A DNA stretch of 64,000 nucleotides, taken from Polyangiaceae bacterium (GTDB lineage Bacteria > Myxococcota_A > Polyangia > Polyangiales > Polyangiaceae). Made by a program: the position numbers and the translations under genes. The notes below the pieces were generated by a model, which saw only the letters and a program-made list of their open reading frames with translations, did not search any database and was not told the origin of the DNA. Below, one piece after another: positions 24,321 to 32,592 of this stretch (positions within the stretch are counted from its first letter, which is position 1; each line of letters begins with the position of its first letter). The stretch lies in the NCBI GenBank assembly GCA_025936045.1, contig JAICUB010000006.1:62001-126000 (forward strand). The letters are read 5' to 3'.

Positions 24321-24443
24321 GCCGCCTCTTCTGCGCTTTGCTCGAGCGGCGGCTTCGCCGTCATCCCAATGAGCACGGCCGCAACATAGTCGCGCTCGGA
24401 CGATGCTACGAGCACGATCTCGCAGACCCGGAACCTCCTCAGC

Positions 24444-25955
24444 GTGAGAGCGTTCAAGATCCCCCGCTCCACTGCCGTGGCCCCGTTGCTGGCCGCCGCT
24501 CTCGCGCTCGCCGCGTTTGCCCGCGTGGCGACCTTCGGGTTTGCCTATGACGACTCTTGGACACTGGTAGACAATGCCTGGCTCACGCACCCACTCGCGG
24601 AGCTGTTGCAGCTACTCGCAAGCGGCGGCGCCGTCGCCAAACACGTTCCGGACGCCACGCGCCCAGTAATGGTGCTGTTCGAAGCACTCGAACGCCGCGT
24701 GTTCGGGCTCGCACCCGCCGGCTATCACGTCGACTCGCTGTTGCTTTACGCCCTCACCTGCGCGCTCGCGGCACGCCTGGCGCTGCTCCTTACACGCCGG
24801 AAACACGTCGCGCTCTTCGCCGGTTGCTTTTTCGCGGTAGCGCCTCTTCATGCAGAGGTTGCTTCCGCAATTAATTTTCGTGAAGACCTGTTCGCAGCAA
24901 TCGGCGTGCTCGGAGCGCTCCTCGTCGTCTGTGCGCCCGCGAAAACCGCGGCGCCATCGGACGGCTGGGCGCGACGCTCTGCCGCGGCGACCCTGCTCGC
25001 ACTAGCGCTGCTCGCCAAAGAGAGCGCGGTCGCATTCGTACCGCTGCTCGGGCTGGTCGCCTTCTCCGTGCCCTGGGTGCGCGCAAATTTGCGGCAGCGA
25101 CGCTGGACGCTCGCCGCTCTGGGACTGGTTTTCTGTGTCTGGCTACTTTGGCGGGTGCCACTCGCCCTTCGCGGTGACGACATACCGCTTGCGCCGGCCC
25201 GCCCGTTGTCCCAGCTCGTGCTCCGCAGCGCTCGCTTCGAGGTGCTGGCCGTGGTCCACGCGCTGGCGCCGTGGCTCTATTCGCCCGACTATTGGCGGCA
25301 GCCCGACGCGACCTTTCGCTTCATCGTCCCATGTGTCTCGCTGCTTGTCGGTGTGGCGCTGCTCGGTCGAGAGAGAGAGAGCCGCATTCCCGCGCTCGGT
25401 GTCGGTATTGCGTTGATCGCGCCTCTCGCCTGCGCGCCGTGGCTGCGCCCCGTGAACGAGCTTGCGGATCGATATTTTTTTCTGGGAACGTTAGGGGGCG
25501 GACTCGTCTGGGGCTGGGTCTTCGAGCGAGCAGCGATAAGGCTCGGCTTCGAGCGGCTCGGGCCCGGCATCCCGCTGCTCGCGCTGCCGCTCGTGCTCTT
25601 TACCTGGCCCGCGACGTCGATCTGGCGTGACGACCGCGCGCTTTGGTCCGCCGCCGCGGAAATCACCCCCGCCTCGCCGCGCGCCTGGGCCGGCCTCTCG
25701 CGGGTACATCGGATTGCCCGCGAACCAGCTTTGGCGGACGCGGCGATGGCGCGAGCCTTGGGTGCGGATCCGAACTACCCGCCCGCGCTCGTCACGCAGG
25801 TTTATAACGACCTTGCGTTCGGGCGGCTCGCCAGCGCTCGCGAGCACCTTGCTGTACTCGAAGAGCATGGCGCCGGCGACGGCGGCGGGCTCGCCAAGGC
25901 GAAGCGCTGCGCCGTGCTCGACGCCGTGAACGCGGCCCGTTGCATCGGGCCCTAG
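24444..25955 (+). CDS. Multi-pass membrane protein with C-terminal TPR-like region (TMTC/GT-C-like)
   Basis: A 503-residue protein with a GTG start. It has a signal-anchor (PLLAAALALAAFARVATFGF) followed at once by YDDSWTLVDNAWL, the acidic loop position of GT-C enzymes. HAEVASAINFREDLFAAIGV and ELADRYFFLGTLGG follow; this combination (an N-terminal YDD loop, a mid-protein Glu/Arg/Asp motif, and a helical tail) recalls bacterial homologs of TMTC O-mannosyltransferases. The last 90 residues are soluble and helical (SPRAWAGLSRVHRIAREPAL onward), consistent with one or two TPR units. The acceptor and sugar are not known. The gene is divergent from the 23718 gene. Confidence 0.68.
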   Translation: MRAFKIPRSTAVAPLLAAALALAAFARVATFGFAYDDSWTLVDNAWLTHPLAELLQLLASGGAVAKHVPDATRPVMVLFEALERRVFGLAPAGYHVDSLLLYALTCALAARLALLLTRRKHVALFAGCFFAVAPLHAEVASAINFREDLFAAIGVLGALLVVCAPAKTAAPSDGWARRSAAATLLALALLAKESAVAFVPLLGLVAFSVPWVRANLRQRRWTLAALGLVFCVWLLWRVPLALRGDDIPLAPARPLSQLVLRSARFEVLAVVHALAPWLYSPDYWRQPDATFRFIVPCVSLLVGVALLGRERESRIPALGVGIALIAPLACAPWLRPVNELADRYFFLGTLGGGLVWGWVFERAAIRLGFERLGPGIPLLALPLVLFTWPATSIWRDDRALWSAAAEITPASPRAWAGLSRVHRIAREPALADAAMARALGADPNYPPALVTQVYNDLAFGRLASAREHLAVLEEHGAGDGGGLAKAKRCAVLDAVNAARCIGP

Positions 25956-25980
25956 TGGGTCGCCGCGGACGGTGCGGCCT

Positions 25981-28317
25981 CTATGGCCCAGACAAACGCT
26001 CGAGCCGCACGTTGGTGAGCGCAAGCCTCACGTCGCGTGCGATTCGAACGCGAAATTCGATGTTGTCGAGCACCTGCTCCAAACTGAACTCGACCGCGCC
26101 GAGAGCGGACTCCGACCGCGTGCGTTTCGCAAGGAGCGGCGTCTCCCCAAGTGATTCCCTACCCGACTTGAAGATGACGTCGAGCGTGCCGACATGCTTG
26201 TGGCGCGTCGCAGCTAAGAAGTGCCCGTACCATTCGACACGATAACGGCCCGGCGCCAACGTGACGAAAGGGCCGGAGAGGAGCTGGCCGGCATGCCCCT
26301 CCGAGACAACGCTGCCGTCGCCGGCGACCCGACCGACCTGATGGCGGAACGCCGGATGCGACGCCGGCGCCTCGACGACCGTGAACTGCAGGGGGCCGAC
26401 GAGGCCGGCTTCGAGCGGAAAGCGCCAACTCATGAGCTCACTCGGGCGCTCGTCGCGCGTGATGCTCAGATAAGGGAATTCGTAGCCCGCGAGCACACCG
26501 GCGCTTTCACGCCGACCGAAGGGGTGAACGCCCACGATCACTTCGTCGACCAGACCTCCGCGAGCCAGCACGTCCTGACCGGCGTCGTTCAAGACGACGG
26601 TCGGCACGTCATAGACATACGTGAGAATGGACCCGAAGTTGACCTGATCCGTGATGACCGGCCAACGGTCGCGGTGGGCGCGCGCGAATTGCGCGATGCG
26701 CTCGTAAGCTTGCGGCAAGCCCGCAAGCATGCTGCGGAACAAGAAGGGACGGTCGAAGTCGAGCGGCGCGAGCAGCCAGGCGAGCGCGACGAGAACCGCC
26801 GCGAACACTCGGGCGCTCCGATGGCGACGCCGGGACAGGAGAAGATCGAACGTCCACGCTGCGGCGAGCGTCGCGACAGCGAGCAAAAGCGGGATCACGT
26901 GCGGTACCCAGCGGCGCGAAGCCCACATGTAAATCGGCGCCACCTCGGTGCGCGCTGTGTAGACGAAAAGTGTTCCCAACAAGAGCGTGACCAGCGGCAA
27001 CCAACGGGTGAATCTGACCGCTCCGATGGCAAGCGCGAGGCCGCCGAAAATCAGGGGCCAAGAGGCCCAGCCGACGTACCAGGTCAAGTGACGAAGGACC
27101 CGACCGTCGTCCCCGTGATCGACGAGCGGACGCAGAGTAATGCCCAAGGCCACCCACCCGAGCGACGCCCAGACCGCAGCGTAACCCAGCATTCTCAGTC
27201 GCGTCTCGTTCGCATAAGGCGCCACGCGCCTCCACAGAAGCATCAGTGCCAGCGCAGCAACGTCGAGCCCACTCGTGAGCCACGGCAAAGCCACGGCCGT
27301 GCTCGAACCCTCGGCGAGTTGTTGGCAATAGATCGACGAGAATACGCGCGCGTCGCCGTAAGCGAACAGGCTCGTTGCTAGGTGGCCGACAGCCGCCGCG
27401 ACCGCGGCCCGACGCTGATTGTGTCCGCCCAACGAGGCAGCAACCGCGAACCCCAGCACCGCGAGCGAGCCCATTCCGCCGTCGAGACGGTCGAGCACTC
27501 CAAGACCGAAGACACAACCCGCGACGGCACCGAGCTTCTGCTCGGCGCGGTCCCACGCGAGCGCAAGCAGAAGAAGGCCCGAAAGGTTCAGCCAAAGCGC
27601 CAGCACTTCCGTAAGCGTGATGCGGCTCGCCCACACGAACGCCGGGTTGAAGCCGAGGACGATGAGGAACGCGAAGCCCGCAAGGCTCGTCTCGAGCCGG
27701 CGGACGAGCGCAAACCCGGTTGCCAAGCACAGCACCGCGAGCCAAGCGTTCGCGCGGACAGCGCCTTCCACTCCGCCAAAGGCAAAGAAGAGTGCGTCGA
27801 ACGCCGTAAACAAATGCAAAAATTGCGCTTGAAGTGCGTGTCCGGCATGTTGGTCGGTCAGATACCCGTAGACAGCGGGGAACCAGCGCACCAAACCCGA
27901 GCCGTGTGCCCGCGCCCACTCTTCGATCGCCGGCGCACCGAGGTTCAGTCCGCCGGTCTTGGCGATTCGCGCCGCGAACGCCAAGTACGGCCCCGGATCC
28001 TGCCCGCCGAGCAGGAAGTACGTCGGGTACCATGCGTAGAGGACGCCGAAGCCGAGGCAGGACACCGCCGCGGCCATTGCGATGCGCGAGGGCGTGGGCT
28101 CGGCAAACCCGACTACGACGAGCCGCCGCAGCGCTCTTCGACTCGCGACCAAGGTGCCCGTGGCGACCACGACGCCGACGGCGAACGTGCGCAGGAGCGA
28201 AAAGACCCCGAACCGCATGAGCGTCCAAGCCGCCAGTGCGATGACTAGCGTCACGCCGGACGCGCACAGCGTCGCCAGCTCGAAACGAAAGAGTCCCTGG
28301 CCTCTGGCCCCGCTCAC
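25981..28317 (-). CDS. Large multi-pass membrane protein, GT-C-like, with C-terminal beta-sandwich
   Basis: A 778-residue protein with the GTG start at 28317 preferred; the frame runs to a TTG at 28347 but that would overlap the upstream gene. About 12-13 membrane segments lie in the first 540 residues. The first outer loop contains YPTYFLLGGQDPGPYLAFAA, a D-P-x-x-Y pattern seen in predicted GT-C glycosyltransferases. The soluble C-terminus (about 545-778) starts with RSMLAGLPQAYERIAQFARA and ends in a beta-rich segment (LAPGRYRVEWYGHF, VRIARDVRLALTNVRLERL) resembling a galactose-binding-like sandwich. It closes the surface-glycan region and lies just downstream of a phosphodiesterase-like gene on the same strand. 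Confidence 0.68.
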   Translation of the reverse strand: MSGARGQGLFRFELATLCASGVTLVIALAAWTLMRFGVFSLLRTFAVGVVVATGTLVASRRALRRLVVVGFAEPTPSRIAMAAAVSCLGFGVLYAWYPTYFLLGGQDPGPYLAFAARIAKTGGLNLGAPAIEEWARAHGSGLVRWFPAVYGYLTDQHAGHALQAQFLHLFTAFDALFFAFGGVEGAVRANAWLAVLCLATGFALVRRLETSLAGFAFLIVLGFNPAFVWASRITLTEVLALWLNLSGLLLLALAWDRAEQKLGAVAGCVFGLGVLDRLDGGMGSLAVLGFAVAASLGGHNQRRAAVAAAVGHLATSLFAYGDARVFSSIYCQQLAEGSSTAVALPWLTSGLDVAALALMLLWRRVAPYANETRLRMLGYAAVWASLGWVALGITLRPLVDHGDDGRVLRHLTWYVGWASWPLIFGGLALAIGAVRFTRWLPLVTLLLGTLFVYTARTEVAPIYMWASRRWVPHVIPLLLAVATLAAAWTFDLLLSRRRHRSARVFAAVLVALAWLLAPLDFDRPFLFRSMLAGLPQAYERIAQFARAHRDRWPVITDQVNFGSILTYVYDVPTVVLNDAGQDVLARGGLVDEVIVGVHPFGRRESAGVLAGYEFPYLSITRDERPSELMSWRFPLEAGLVGPLQFTVVEAPASHPAFRHQVGRVAGDGSVVSEGHAGQLLSGPFVTLAPGRYRVEWYGHFLAATRHKHVGTLDVIFKSGRESLGETPLLAKRTRSESALGAVEFSLEQVLDNIEFRVRIARDVRLALTNVRLERLSGP

Positions 28318-28324
28318 TTCCCGC

Positions 28325-29092
28325 TCAAAGCACGTACTGATCCCCAATCGCCGTTACGGTGAGGTTCACGCCCTTCAGGCGCGCGCATTCTTGCTCGACC
28401 TCGGATTGGAATACGGGCTTGATGTGATAGAGGAGCGCGGGCAGGTCCTTCGGGCGCGCGTACTTCTTCAGGTCTTTAAGAAGGGTACGCGGCGTGTGGT
28501 GCCCGCTCACGGTCGCCAGGCGCTGCTCGCGATTCGGGAAGCTCACCTCGAGCAGGAGCGCCTTCAGGTCTTTCTCTTTGTTCAAGAGCTGCCAGAGCCG
28601 CTCGGTCGGCCCGGTGTCGCCGCTGTAGCCGATGGTGGCGTCCGGGCCTTCGATGATGAAGCCCGCGGATTCGATGGTGTGGCTCACGAGCACAGTCCGC
28701 ACCTGGTAGCCCGCCACCTCGCTGCGCTTCTCGGGCTTGAGCTCGACGAAGCGCAGCGTCGGACGGGTCTTGTTCGGGATCTCGGTGAAGTCCGGCCAGA
28801 GCAGGTTGTTGAAGAAGTGCTTCTTCAGCACCCGCAGGGTCGCCGCGGTGCCCGCGACGACGAGCGGCTCGCAGTCGGCCTGGCAACGGTTGTCCGCGAT
28901 GGTCGCGAGGTCCCGAATGTGGTCGAGGTGCGCGTGGCTGACCAGGCACGCGCTCAGGCGGAACTGCGCGCCGAGGTCGAGCCCGCTCGTGAGCGAACCT
29001 GCGTCGATCGCGAGGCGCTCGTCGAGGACGAACGCGCTCGTCCGATGGTTGGGCGTCTCCCCGCCGTGACAGCCGATGACCCGGAGCTCCAT
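28325..29092 (-). CDS. MBL-fold hydrolase of the class II cyclic-nucleotide phosphodiesterase type
   Basis: A 255-residue protein with an ATG start. The metallo-beta-lactamase fold is shown by IGCHGG near the N-terminus, the zinc motif SHAHLDHIRDL, a later SHTIES, GYSGDTGPTE and SGHHTP. The SHAHLDHI signature and overall length match class II 3',5'-cyclic-nucleotide phosphodiesterases (yeast PDE1 type), which also exist in proteobacteria and hydrolyse cAMP/cGMP. The conserved second half (LKALLLEVSFPNREQRLA) is also typical of that family. No signal peptide is visible. A different phosphodiester substrate cannot be excluded. The small gap to the membrane protein gene downstream suggests co-transcription. 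Confidence 0.8.
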   Translation of the reverse strand: MELRVIGCHGGETPNHRTSAFVLDERLAIDAGSLTSGLDLGAQFRLSACLVSHAHLDHIRDLATIADNRCQADCEPLVVAGTAATLRVLKKHFFNNLLWPDFTEIPNKTRPTLRFVELKPEKRSEVAGYQVRTVLVSHTIESAGFIIEGPDATIGYSGDTGPTERLWQLLNKEKDLKALLLEVSFPNREQRLATVSGHHTPRTLLKDLKKYARPKDLPALLYHIKPVFQSEVEQECARLKGVNLTVTAIGDQYVL

Positions 29093-29292
29093 GAGTCAGG
29101 TTTCCTGGGCCGGTGATCACAGTATCTCGGAGCGTCGCCGGTGGTCAAAGAGGTACCACGCGAACGGCCAGTCGGACGGGCGTCCACGCATTGTCCTTGC
29201 CGTATCCGTGCTTTGGAGCTAAAAGCCCGCCCCTGCTTCGGGTTCTTCGAATCCGGCGCGGAACCGTCTCGCCAACCAACGCAGCTTCCCCT

Positions 29293-29366
29293 TGGGGGAT
29301 CGTCTAACGGCAGGACGCAAGATTCTGGCTCTTGCTATCTAGGTTCGAATCCTAGTCCCCCAGCCA
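29293..29366 (+). tRNA. tRNA-Gln (anticodon CTG)
   Basis: All four stems form: acceptor TGGGGGA/TCCCCCA, D GTCT/GGAC, anticodon CAAGA/TCTTG around the loop TTCTGGC (anticodon CTG), and a T arm with loop TTCGAAT. The 3' CCA is encoded. It lies 17 bases before tRNA-Glu and is probably in one transcript with it. Confidence 0.93.
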
Positions 29367-29383
29367 CGCAGCATCGTTCCAAA

Positions 29384-29455
29384 GGCCCCATCGTCTAGCG
29401 GTTAGGACATCGGCCTCTCACGCCGGTAACGCGGGTTCGATTCCCGCTGGGGTCG
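29384..29455 (+). tRNA. tRNA-Glu (anticodon CTC)
   Basis: Acceptor GGCCCCA/TGGGGTC (one G-T pair), D arm GTCT/GGAC, anticodon stem CGGC/GCCG around the loop CTCTCAC (anticodon CTC), and T arm GCGGG/CCCGC with TTCGATT. The CCA is not encoded after the discriminator base, unlike the neighbouring tRNA-Gln. Confidence 0.93.
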
Positions 29456-29567
29456 CCCCAGAAAAAGCCTCTTCGTGAGAGAGAGGCAGCGAGCCCTCGG
29501 GGAGTTTCAGCATCGGCGATGCAGAGCTCCTCGGGGTAGCGCCGCGTCCGTCGCTCGGCTCGTTCGT

Positions 29568-30443
29568 TCATGCGCGTCCGCGGCGGCTCCGTCGCTCGCG
29601 CTTGGCGGCGTTTTTCTCGTTCTGATTCAGCGGACGCTTGAGCAAGCGCTCCGGAGCGAGCAGGCCGTCGCGCACGAGGTTTCGCAGAGACAGCTCCGCG
29701 TCGAGCGCGTCGCTCGGCGTGACGGCTGAGTCGAACACGGGCTCACCCCGCGCCCAGCGCTCCGCGGCGTTCGGTTCGTTCAGCGCGATCGCGACCGCGT
29801 TCGTGAGCTCGAAGCTCCGTGCGTCGAGCTTCGCTTCGGCGCAAGCGACCGTGATGGCCGACTTGGCCAGCCCGAAGATCGCGGCGGGCGCAGCATGCTT
29901 GTCGATGGGCGTACGGCGCTCCGGATCCCTCGCCGCCGCTTCGCATTGGTCGAGGCTCAGCGACGTATGGGCGCGACAGGTGAGCGGACGGACGTCGTAG
30001 ATGACGCATTGCCCCGTCGTGTCGTCGAGGAAGGCGCAGGGCACCTGTTCGCGCCAGCGCGTGTCGACGTCGAGGCTTCGCGCGTAATCGGCTTCGTCGT
30101 CCAGCTGCGCGCGCGTTTCGGCGAGCTCTTCCGGCGGGAGACCTCGCAAAAATTCCGCGATGGCGACGGCTTCGGGCGCGCTTGCTTCGATCTTCAAGCC
30201 ATGACAACAGCGCGAACATCCCGCGGCACAAGCAGGTGGACGTTCGCGCACGAGCTCGGCAACGAGCGGCTCGAGGCCTTCAGCCGCGGCGAGCGTGAGC
30301 GATGCCACGTCTTCGGCGGCACGACCTCGGGCGAGTCGTTCACGCGCCGCGTCGCGTTCGCGCCGAAAAAACGCGAGTGTCTCCGGCGCCGCGTCCCGCA
30401 ACGACGCTTCGATAAGAGCGACCAAACTCGCGCCACGGTCCAC
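29568..30443 (-). CDS. YkgJ-family Cys-cluster (zinc/iron-binding) protein
   Basis: A 291-residue protein with a GTG start at 30443; the longer frame to 30536 crosses into the divergent gene and lacks family similarity. The core carries the metal-binding cluster of the YkgJ/CxxCxxCC family: CAAGCSRCCHG, then PCAFLDDTTGQCVIYDVRPL followed by TCRAHTSLSLDQC. That gives eight Cys in the expected order C-x3-C-x2-CC ... C-x8-C-x8-C. The N-terminal 80 residues are helical and the C-terminus is basic (AKRERRSRRGR). The family is thought to hold iron or zinc; the function is unknown. It is divergent from the acidic membrane protein at 30557. Confidence 0.8.
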   Translation of the reverse strand: MDRGASLVALIEASLRDAAPETLAFFRRERDAARERLARGRAAEDVASLTLAAAEGLEPLVAELVRERPPACAAGCSRCCHGLKIEASAPEAVAIAEFLRGLPPEELAETRAQLDDEADYARSLDVDTRWREQVPCAFLDDTTGQCVIYDVRPLTCRAHTSLSLDQCEAAARDPERRTPIDKHAAPAAIFGLAKSAITVACAEAKLDARSFELTNAVAIALNEPNAAERWARGEPVFDSAVTPSDALDAELSLRNLVRDGLLAPERLLKRPLNQNEKNAAKRERRSRRGRA

Positions 30444-30556
30444 GCGCCGTGAGTATTCACCGGCGACGCACGCGGGCCAAAGCGCCTCCGAATCAGGCCG
30501 TCTTACCGCGTTTGCCGCGTCAGACCGGCGGCCCACCTCTTGCTTTGCGTGTCAGC

Positions 30557-31282
30557 ATGGCATTGAAAGGAATGGTTCCGTGGGTCGGTGGTGGCGCTGC
30601 GATGGCCGTCGGGCTGGTATGGGCACAGCGCGCCCTCAATTGGCGCGGCGCTTTGCCTCGCAAGTCCAAAGCTGTCGCGCCCGAGCTACCCGACATCAAC
30701 CTCGACCCCGACGTGAATCTCGGGGACCGAGCGCGTGACGACGCGTTGCACGACATGGGCGGTCTGGACGACGACGAGATCGACTTCGATGCCGATACCG
30801 TGCGGCAGCCCGAGAACATCGGCGACCTCGACGTGACCCCGACCGCGGGACCACTCGAGCACATGATCCAAGGTGACGAGCAGTACGACGCGATGGACGC
30901 GGAAGACGTTGGCACGGCGTGGCTTCGCCGCGCGACGCAGTCCGAGCCCGCGGAGCTCACCGAGCCGAACGAGTCGCTCGAGGGCACGCACGCGGTGATC
31001 GACGGCGATTCGGCGCTCTTCGGCGGAGATCGCGAAGACGGCTTCGGCAGCGATCAGGAAGGTGATGCGCTCGCACCGAACGCCGGAACGCGTGAGGACG
31101 ATATCGCTGCCGAGCTTCCCGTCGGGACCCAGGATGCGGCCGGAAACGTCGAGCTCAACGCGCCGCTGAACCCCCCCGACGGTCTGAACGCGCCGCCGAC
31201 GGGCGCTCTCTCCCCGACGAACGAAGAGATCGCGCGTCGTCATGCCGCGCTCGAAGCCGACCAGCGCCATTCCAAGCGCTAG
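30557..31282 (+). CDS. Acidic protein with N-terminal membrane anchor, unknown function
   Basis: A 241-residue protein using the ATG at 30557 (GTG codons at 30449 and 30551 are in frame but the extension is Arg/Pro-rich and unlikely). One N-terminal hydrophobic segment (MVPWVGGGAAMAVGLVWAQR) is followed by a strongly acidic, probably disordered chain rich in Asp/Glu with several DDDE-type clusters. There is no Cys after the signal, so it is not a lipoprotein, and no known domain is recognised. The low complexity and extreme charge suggest a scaffold or tether at the inner membrane. Its stop lies 34 bases from the convergent zinc-finger/histone-fold gene. Confidence 0.5.
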   Translation: MALKGMVPWVGGGAAMAVGLVWAQRALNWRGALPRKSKAVAPELPDINLDPDVNLGDRARDDALHDMGGLDDDEIDFDADTVRQPENIGDLDVTPTAGPLEHMIQGDEQYDAMDAEDVGTAWLRRATQSEPAELTEPNESLEGTHAVIDGDSALFGGDREDGFGSDQEGDALAPNAGTREDDIAAELPVGTQDAAGNVELNAPLNPPDGLNAPPTGALSPTNEEIARRHAALEADQRHSKR

Positions 31283-31316
31283 TCGGCTTCGCCGTGTTCG
31301 ACCGCGACCGAGCCGA

Positions 31317-31820
31317 TTAGCTGCTCGGCTTCACGTCGCGGTCGAGCACGGTCTTGCGGCCGTCGCTCCGCGCGCTCTCAATCGCGCGATCGCAGATTTG
31401 GCGCACCATGTCCGAAAGCACCGGGACGATGCCGTCCGAAGTGTTCATCCCGGATTTGGATTTGATGTACGACTTGAGCTTGGAGACGACGATCAGGACC
31501 TCTTGGGGAGTGTCTGCGCCGCCCCCGGCCGAAACATTCGACTCATTTTCGTTCACGATTCGTTCCTCCGCTGACTTGGCGGCACCTGCCGCTTCCTCTG
31601 CTTGTTGCAACTCCCATTCCGCACGCGTTGGAGCACGGGCTGATTCAGCCCACGCTTCACGGTGCCTCATCATGGGCAGATGGGCGTCCCAGCATTCGAC
31701 GGAACAAAAATAGAGGGCCGTCTTTCCACGTTGACAGGTGGAAACGCTGCACTGGTAGTAGCTCGCGCCGAAGGCGAGCGGCTTACGGCACGTGCTGCAG
31801 ACTTTGAAGTGCTCCGGCAC
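31317..31820 (-). CDS. Zinc-binding N-terminus fused to a C-terminal histone fold
   Basis: A 167-residue protein with the GTG start at 31820, fixed by GGAGG 9 bases upstream and by the upstream stop 1 base away. Residues 8-53 place C8, C11, C24, C29, C39, C43, H47 and H53 (CSTC, YYQCSVSTCQ, FCSVECWDAHL), enough for one or two zinc sites of treble-clef/ZZ-like type. A charged linker rich in Ala/Glu spans 55-104. Residues 107-166 fit a histone fold: VLIVVSKLKSYIKSKSG (helix 1), MNTS loop, DGIVPVLSDMVRQICDRAIE (helix 2), RKTV loop, then LDRDV (short helix 3). The R-K-T-V/D pair is the classic histone loop-2 and clamp pattern. It is the last gene of the lon group. The protein likely binds DNA; the histone call rests on pattern recognition. 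Confidence 0.72.
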   Translation of the reverse strand: MPEHFKVCSTCRKPLAFGASYYQCSVSTCQRGKTALYFCSVECWDAHLPMMRHREAWAESARAPTRAEWELQQAEEAAGAAKSAEERIVNENESNVSAGGGADTPQEVLIVVSKLKSYIKSKSGMNTSDGIVPVLSDMVRQICDRAIESARSDGRKTVLDRDVKPSS

Positions 31821-31821
31821 C

Positions 31822-32592
31822 TCAGGGCGCCTCCGCTTTGAAATCCCACGGCCGCTCGCCGTCGGTCCGACGCTCGCGGACGAGCCATGCGAGGACGGCG
31901 TCCGCCCAGAGCTCGCGCCCGACGTCACTCGGATGGATCTTGTCGCGCTTGCGCGGGACGTCGTGGACCACGGAGTCCGAGTCGAGGAAGCGGCACGGCT
32001 TCACGTTGTCGCGGATCACGGCCAAAATTCCAGTGTCCCGTTTCCAGCGCGGCGGTGAGATCCACACGCACGGTCGCCCGCCGAGCACGCGCACGAGCTT
32101 GCGCACGGATGATGCGCGCTGCTGCGGATTGGCGAGCTCGAACTCGTTTGCACCGAGCGTGACGATGACGAGGTCGGGGTTATAGCGCGCAACGTAGGAA
32201 GGTAACTCCGTACCCGAAGCCCACGTCGGCACATAGCTCGATGTTTGAAATTCGAGCACGCTCCGGAGCCCCCGCGCCTTCAAACGCTGACCGAGCGGCA
32301 CGCCGAGCGCACCGGCGAACGAATCCCCGACATGGAGTACCAAAGTGCCCCGCGGCAAATCAGCGTCCACCGACGGCGTGGAATTCTGCGACCGCGAATT
32401 CGTTTGAGCTCCAACCGAATTGCTTGCGCCCGCCTCCCCGCCCTCTGCTCGTTCCGAACCTTCGTTCGGTGCACCGACCGAACGCTCACCCGTCGAATGT
32501 GCACAGCCGAAAGCTAGAGCGACAGCGAGCGCCGCAATGCTCAGGGACAGCAGGCGCTGTTCCAGCCCACACCTACGTCGCGGTTTTTGCAT
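31822..32592 (-). CDS. SGNH/GDSL-hydrolase lipoprotein
   Basis: A 256-residue protein. Signal SIAALAVALAFGCAHS with lipobox AFGC, then a Ser/Glu/Asn-rich linker of about 55 residues. The hydrolase core has the four SGNH blocks: block I HVGDSFAGALG (nucleophile Ser), block III LVIVTLGANEFELAN (Asn) and block V DKIHPSDVG (Asp and His). Such enzymes remove or transfer acyl groups on sugars or lipids. The ATG at 32592 lies inside the end of the preceding gene (52-base overlap) and the stop is 1 base from the next start, so it is tightly coupled within the lon group. The substrate is unknown; surface polysaccharide deacetylation is a reasonable guess. Confidence 0.85.
   Translation of the reverse strand: MQKPRRRCGLEQRLLSLSIAALAVALAFGCAHSTGERSVGAPNEGSERAEGGEAGASNSVGAQTNSRSQNSTPSVDADLPRGTLVLHVGDSFAGALGVPLGQRLKARGLRSVLEFQTSSYVPTWASGTELPSYVARYNPDLVIVTLGANEFELANPQQRASSVRKLVRVLGGRPCVWISPPRWKRDTGILAVIRDNVKPCRFLDSDSVVHDVPRKRDKIHPSDVGRELWADAVLAWLVRERRTDGERPWDFKAEAP
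31830..31834 (-). promoter_or_regulatory. Ribosome-binding site for the histone-fold gene
   Basis: GGAGG on the minus strand, 9 bases before the GTG at 31820. It sits inside the end of the SGNH-hydrolase gene and decides the start against a longer frame open to 31928. Confidence 0.6.

Noticed and set aside
24320..24354. Inverted repeat AGCCGCC-n21-GGCGGCT as a terminator
   Set aside because: It lies upstream of both divergent genes, has no T run and may arise by chance in such GC-rich sequence.
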